Positions 1 through 6,200 of a DNA stretch of 9,331 bases are shown one piece after another (within the stretch, counting starts at the first letter, position 1; each line of letters starts with the position of its first letter). Source of the DNA: an uncultured Verrucomicrobiota bacterium. GTDB lineage: Bacteria > Verrucomicrobiota > Kiritimatiellia > RFP12 > UBA1067. The stretch covers positions 1 through 9,331 of the forward strand of contig CAMZET010000042.1 of the NCBI GenBank assembly GCA_947305825.1. The letters run 5' to 3'. The notes below the pieces were generated by a model, which did no database searches, was not told where the DNA came from, and saw only the letters and a program-made list of their open reading frames with translations. The position numbers were made by a program, and so were the translations under genes.

Positions 1-1
1 C

Positions 2-208
2 GGCGGCGGCTCCGGCGGCACTTACTACACGGCGCAGGGGCAGTCAGACGACAAGAACACCGGCGGTTCCGGCGGCGGCGGCTCCGGCGGCTCCGCTGGC
101 TCCGGCACGCGCGGCGAAGGCCAGAGAAACCGCGGCCAGAAGGGCGGCGACGGCGGCTACGGCGGCTCCGTCGGCGCGAACGGTTCGCGCGGCTCCATCT
201 TCAAGTCC
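2..208 (+). other. Glycine/serine-rich N-proximal tract of the giant protein
   Basis: Residues 1 to about 69 of the visible protein are dominated by Gly, Ser, Asn, Gln and Arg in GGS, GGDGG and GSG patterns. This low-complexity stretch sits directly before the InlB-B-like repeat, an order I recognise from large secreted proteins of gut bacteria. It probably forms a flexible or poly-glycine-like segment and continues upstream of the window. The first base of the window falls inside it, so its full length is unknown. Confidence 0.7.
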
Positions 209-3200
209 CCGGGCGCGACGCTGAATTATTCCGGCGCCACGTCCTCGGCCACCTCCCACCCCGCCATCGAATACGCCATCACCTTCGACGACGACTGGCG
301 TCTCACCACCAACCTCACCGCCAAGTACAGTTTCGAGCTGCCGGCCGCGCCAGTCCCTTCGCGCTACGGCTACCATTTCGGCGGCTGGTTCGCCGGCGAA
401 GGCGGCACCGGCAGGCAGTACTACGACGCCTCCGGACGGTGCGCGCTCGCCAACGACATCTGGCTCGAGACCGAAGACCGCACTCTCTATCCAAGATGGA
501 CTCGCAACGAGGACGAACCGCTCGAAAACGTCTCGCTCACAATCAACGGCACCGGTTTCACCGAGGGCGTCGACGCTTCCGGCGACGGCTGGAGATACGT
601 CAGCGCCGACGGCAGGGTCTACATCGACGGCGCCGGCGGCGTCTACGACATTAGCGGCAAGGACGTCGACGGCTTCGCGGTAATCGACGTCTCGGCGGCG
701 TGCAGCGTAAAAGTCTCGACTAGCCTGTCCATGTCGCCGGGCCGTCGTCGCGGCCATGCGCCGTTCTACGTCAGGCCGACTTCTTCGCCCGTTGAGTTCA
801 AAGTGGAGGATGGCGCGGAGTGCTCGCTCTCCGGCTCTGCTGGCAAGACGACGATTTACACGTGCGAGGGCGCGGAATTGACAATCGATGCGAAGGGGGT
901 GCTGAATCTCGCCGGCGGCGAAGGAGCTTCGGACCTCGGCCTTGACGAGGGCCAGACGCAAGGCGGCAAAATCTACATCGTAACCGACACGCACTGGTTC
1001 TCCAACATCCGCCCCGAGCGCGGCGACGAAGAAGACAACGGCCTGCTGAACGACGAGGGCCTCGGCGTCGAGTTCTATTCGGCGCAAGACAGGCTTACTC
1101 GCCTTTGGTGCGTCAGGATTTCCAATCTCAACAGCAACGGCAACACGCAGCCGAGAGAATTCCACATACAGCGCACGGCATCCGACGATTACGACATCAT
1201 TCGGCCGGACGGCAACGGCAACGTCTGGCTCTGGATGCCGAACGGCGGCTACGAATGGGCCGAGCGCGCCGGCGCCGACGTCTCGACCGACAACATGTGG
1301 ATTGCCTATGTCGAGAACGTCCACATGACGGCCGATTTCTTCACGCCGCTGCGCATCCTGATCGACGGCGAGGATTCAGCGCATCTTACGGGACCTGGCT
1401 GGTACTGCAAGCGCTACGCTTCGAAAAACGGCGCAACGAAGGCGACGCTCGTCATCACGAACGCCGGCCCGCATGTCGTCACCGGCTACGGCAATGCGCA
1501 AATCCTCGCGGAATGCAGCACGACGCTCGTCGTTTCCAATCTGCTTCTGAACGTGGCGAGCTGGGAAGGGAAGAGCGCGGTCGAGATTGGCGAGGGCGCG
1601 ACGCTTGACTTGACGATTGAAGGGACGAACACGTTTTCGGCGGCGTCGTCGTGCGCCGGCATAGCGGTCGGCTACGGCGAAAGCCTGAAGGTTTCCGGCG
1701 ATGGCGTTCTTTTCGTGAACGGCGGCACGGGCGGCGCCGGCATAGGCGGCTCGCCGGGGACCGGCGACGCGAGAAACGGCGCCATAACAATCGAAGGCGG
1801 GCGCATCACGGCGCACGGCGGCGCGTATGGCGCCGGCATCGGCAGCGCGGACGCCACGACGCAGAGCGGCAAAATCTCCGTCTCCGGCGGCTATCTCGTC
1901 CTGCGCGGCGGTAAAAACGCCTCCGCCATCGGCGGCGGCTTCAGCGCATACGCCAATGTCGAAATCTCCGGCGGCTCCGTCTTCCCGACGCCAGGCGCTA
2001 AAGCAAGCGCAATCGGCTGCGGCAACAACTGCCGCAATCCTTCAGCAGGCTCCTGCGTCTTCGGCCTCGCCGCCATCTACGCCGACCTCGCCGCCGTCTC
2101 CCCGGCGCCGAAGGACTCCAGCGGCGCTATCGTCTTTCCCGTCGCCTTCGACATGGAAATGCCCAACTGCGCCGTCACCAACGTGGTTTTCGACTTCGTG
2201 GACCAGCCTTGCAAGGATTTGTGGACCGACAGCAAGGGCGAACTCATGCTCTGGATGTCCCAGACTTCCGGCATCCTCAAAGCCGTTACGATAACCGCAG
2301 TCGATGCCGACGGGGGTTCCCTCACGAAAACGTGGGGCGTGAAAATCTACGAAGACGGCACAATCGTGTTTTCGACGGACGTTTTGACGGTGGACGGCTA
2401 CACGGTCATCGGAGGCAGGAGCACGAGCGGAACCGGCTGGAACTACGATGCTGTCTCGACCGCGCTTTACGTCACCTCCGACGACAGCCACATCGTCACC
2501 GGCACTGCCACGAACGGCACGATACGGCTTGTCGTGACGGCGCAGGACGGGAAGGTAACGTTCGAGGAACTGCTGCTTGAGACGCCGGAATCGCTGCTTT
2601 CGCCGTTTACTGTGTCCAACCGCTGCACGGTGACGCTCGTGGGCGACAATACGCTATCGTGCCGGTACACGATGCCGACGACGAACGACCTGGCGGCGAC
2701 TGGTTCGAAATACACGGCGGCGCTGGAAGTCGCGCAGACGGGGACGCTTGTCGTCGAAGGCGAAGGGACTCTGGCGGCGAAAGGCGGCTACTGCGGGGCT
2801 GGCATAGGCGCGCGCGGCGTGGAAGGGGAAGTCGCCGGGGCGATAGAGATACGCGGCGGCTACATCTATGCGACGGGCGGCAGCGGCCCGGCCGGCGGCG
2901 GCGCCGGCATTGGCGGCGGCAAGGGCAATTCCATCTCTTCGATAACAGTCTCCGGCGGCTACGTGCACGCGAAAGGCGGCAACGCCGCCGCCGGCATCGG
3001 CGGCGGCAATTCCGGCGGCACCGCGTTCGTCAACGAAGTCTTCCGCGTCACCGGCGGCACGGTCTACGCGGAAAGCGGCGATGGAATTTCCTTCAGCGAC
3101 TTCATCGTGAGCACCGGCGGCTCGAGCCCGGTAACCGGAAGCCGGGCGGTCGTAATCGACGGCGGCAGCGTCCGTCCGGCGCACGCCTCGCCCACGAACA

Positions 3201-6200
3201 ACGTCTGCGCCTATCCCGGACCCGTGGACTCTGCCGCCAACCGCCTCGTGTTCGCCACCATTTCCGGCCTGCCGCTCGGCGAGACGGTCAAGATTTCCGA
3301 CTCTCTCTGGCGGCAATACGACGGCGCTGAACTGCTCGTCGACGATGGCGGCTGCATATGCTTGTGGGGTGCTTTCACCAATGTCGTCCGGACGGTTGGC
3401 GTCGAGTGTCCCGGCATAGCGGAAGGCGACGTGGCCTCGCTCGAGATAAGCGCCGCATCGAATTCCGTGCACAGCATCGAGGGAGCTCACGGCGGCGTGC
3501 ATCCTGACAGCAAGACGGTCGACGGCGAGACGTGCTGGCGCGTGGAAGTGTCGGGGCTTCCTGCTTCGCAACGCGTAAGCGTAACCGGCATCAGTTCCAA
3601 ATATGTGCGCGGGACGGCGATTGTGGATGCTTCCGGCTCGGCGTTCATCTACGTTCCCGACGGCGAATACGAGTTCACGGCTGCGGGCTACGCCTACCAT
3701 GCGAGCGTGGCGGGAGCGCCGACGAAAGCCGTGTATCGTGTCGGCGTGAGCGTGGACGGCGTGGACATCGGCGCGGAAGGCGGCGACGGCTGGAGCTACG
3801 ACGGCACTGCCGGCGTGCTGACGCTTTCGAACGCGGTGGAATACGTCGTTTCCGGCGAAAGCGCCGAGCGTCGCGTGACGGTGCTGGCGGCGGCGGCGGG
3901 CGTGAAGGTGCGCGCCGCCAGATTGACGCTTGCGCTGCCCGGCGTCGTTTCGTTCTCCGCCGCCGACGGCGCGACGCTGGAGTTCACGGGCGGCACTCTG
4001 CGCTGCATGGAGCGAATCGCCGTGCCGACAGTCATTTCCGGCGGCTCGCTGGACGCTTCTTTCGCCGCGCCGTCCGCACTCTCCGGCCAGACCGCCCGCC
4101 GCGTCACCATCGACGGCTTCGACCGCTATGCGAGGGTCGAGTTCTCCAATGCGGACAGCCTCGGCGATTACGACACGAGCGGCATATACGCCAACGCCAG
4201 CGGGCGCGTCTATCTCTGGCTTCCGGACGGCGCGTATTCCTTCAGGGTGTCTTCGGAGGACGCCTCTGCCCGCCAGATGATTGCAGTGGTCGAGGGCGCC
4301 GACGTCGAGGCGGAAGAGTACGACGAGACCGGCGTGCTTGTCGACGGTGTCGATGCCGGTTGGCTGAAAGGGTCCGGCTGGCGCAACAGGAACGGAGTCG
4401 TGACGTTCGACGCAGCCGGCAGCCACGTGCTGGGCGGAACGAATTACGGCGCCGTCGTTTCGTTCCTCGTCGAGCCTGCCGGGATGTCGCTGAAACTCGA
4501 TTCGCTCGTCATGACGAATTCGCATCTGAATTTGCCGCCGCTGGCGTTCGGCGGCGAAGCGGTGGCGGCGTACGCTTTGGAGCTTTCGGGGACGAATGTT
4601 TTGGCGGCGGCAGTGGAGCGGGCGAGTGCTGTGGCGTTGGGGGCGAAAGCGTCGCTGACGGTTTCGGGCACGGGACGGCTCGAGGCTCGCGGCGGTCATT
4701 CCGCGCCCGGCATTGGTTTGGCGGATGGCGCGACGCCCGTCTCGACGTCGTTGACGGTGGAGTCGGGGGAGGTAGAGGCGATAGGCGGCGTCGGCGGCGC
4801 GGGCATCGGCGGCGGCGATGGTCAGCCTGGTTTCCTGGTTTGGGTTCACGGCGGCAACGTGACTGCGCAAGGCGGCGCAAATGGCGCGGGCATCGGCGGC
4901 GGCTCCTCCGGCTACGGCGGAAACGTTTCCGTCGCCGGCGGCCTGGTGCTGGCGCAAGGCGGCTCCGGCGGTGCCGGCATCGGCGGCGGCACGGGCGCAC
5001 GCGCCGGCTCCTATTCCCAAAGCGGCGGCACGGTGCTCATTTCCCGCGGAGATGGCGCGGCCGACATTGGCGCCGGCACCGCAGGCGCCGCCGGAGCCTC
5101 CTCCGCCACCACCGTCACAGGAGGCTCGTTGCGCGCAGAAACCCTGCATATCACCGTGCCCCCCACCGACGCCGCCGGCAACCCCCTCTACCGCATCACC
5201 ATCCAGACCGCCCATACGAACGCCGCCGCGCAAGCCATCGCCGAAGAGCGCTACGGCTACAGCCTTTCCGGCGCCTTCACCGACGACGAGGGAAAACTCT
5301 ACATCTGGCTCCCGGACGGAAACACGTATTATCTCAAAGTCGACGGGCGTCCGTACCGCGCGATTGTCGATGGCGCCGATACCGTGGCGGAATTGTGGGT
5401 CGTCGGCGTCGAAGTGAACGGAGAAGATGTCGCGCTACAGTATGGCGACGGCTGGAGCTACGACCTCGATACTGGGGCAATCAGCGTCCTTGGCGACGGC
5501 GCCGTCGTCTCCGGCTCGCCTTTGCCGGACATGGTGGCGTTTCTTTCCCTGACGAACGACGTCTCGCTCGCCATATCTAACCTCGTGCTTTCGTCCTCCG
5601 CCGCAGCAGCCTCGGCGCCAATCTCCGTTTCCGGCGGCGCGGATGTCGAGCTTGCCTTCGCCGCCTCCAACTCCTTGGCTGGCGCCGCAGGCTTCCCCGG
5701 CATCGGCGTCGAATATGGCTCGTCGCTCGCGCTCACGAACCTCGACTTCGTCGCGCTTCTGCCCGACCTGGACAGTATAGTAGTCTATACGAACATTCTC
5801 TACGACATAACGGAAGACGAGGAAACCGGCGTCGTCACGACGAACGAAGTGATATATCAGGAAATCGCATCCACGAACTACATCGAGAAGGTCGTGTCGG
5901 CGGTCTTGGAAGCCCGTGGCGGAGCGAATGCGGCCGGCATCGGCGGCGGCGTCTCGCAAGCCTATGGTTCTGTAAAGGTGTTTGACGGGGGCGTTCTGGC
6001 GCAAGGCGGCATAGGCGGCGCCGGCATCGGTTCCGGGTCGTGCATCACGTCGGAAGCGGATGTCCGTCTTGGCGGTGCGGTGGAGATTTACGGCGGCAAA
6101 GTGACGGCGACAGGCGGCTCTGGCGGCGCTGGCATCGGTGGCGGCAACAGCCACAGCGGCGGCAATATCGCGATATACGGCGGCGAAGTCGCGGCGACCG

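Noticed and set aside
59..100. GGGGSGGS-like segment resembling an engineered linker
   Set aside because: It lies in a longer natural Gly-rich tract with varied codons and leads into a natural domain; nothing else suggests a construct.
44..1324. A 426-residue minus-strand open frame
   Set aside because: It is the antisense shadow of the Gly-rich, InlB-like and first repeat regions; no ribosome binding site or family similarity is seen.
2654..5233. An 859-residue open frame on the minus strand
   Set aside because: It lies wholly inside the + strand gene, is Arg/Ala-rich without recognisable domains, and is expected because the sense strand rarely uses codons whose complement is a stop. The + strand frame has clear repeated domain structure.
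3532..5580. A 682-residue open frame on the + strand in another frame
   Set aside because: It is extremely Arg-rich, low in complexity and a frame-shifted reading of GGC-rich solenoid DNA; it shows no domain.
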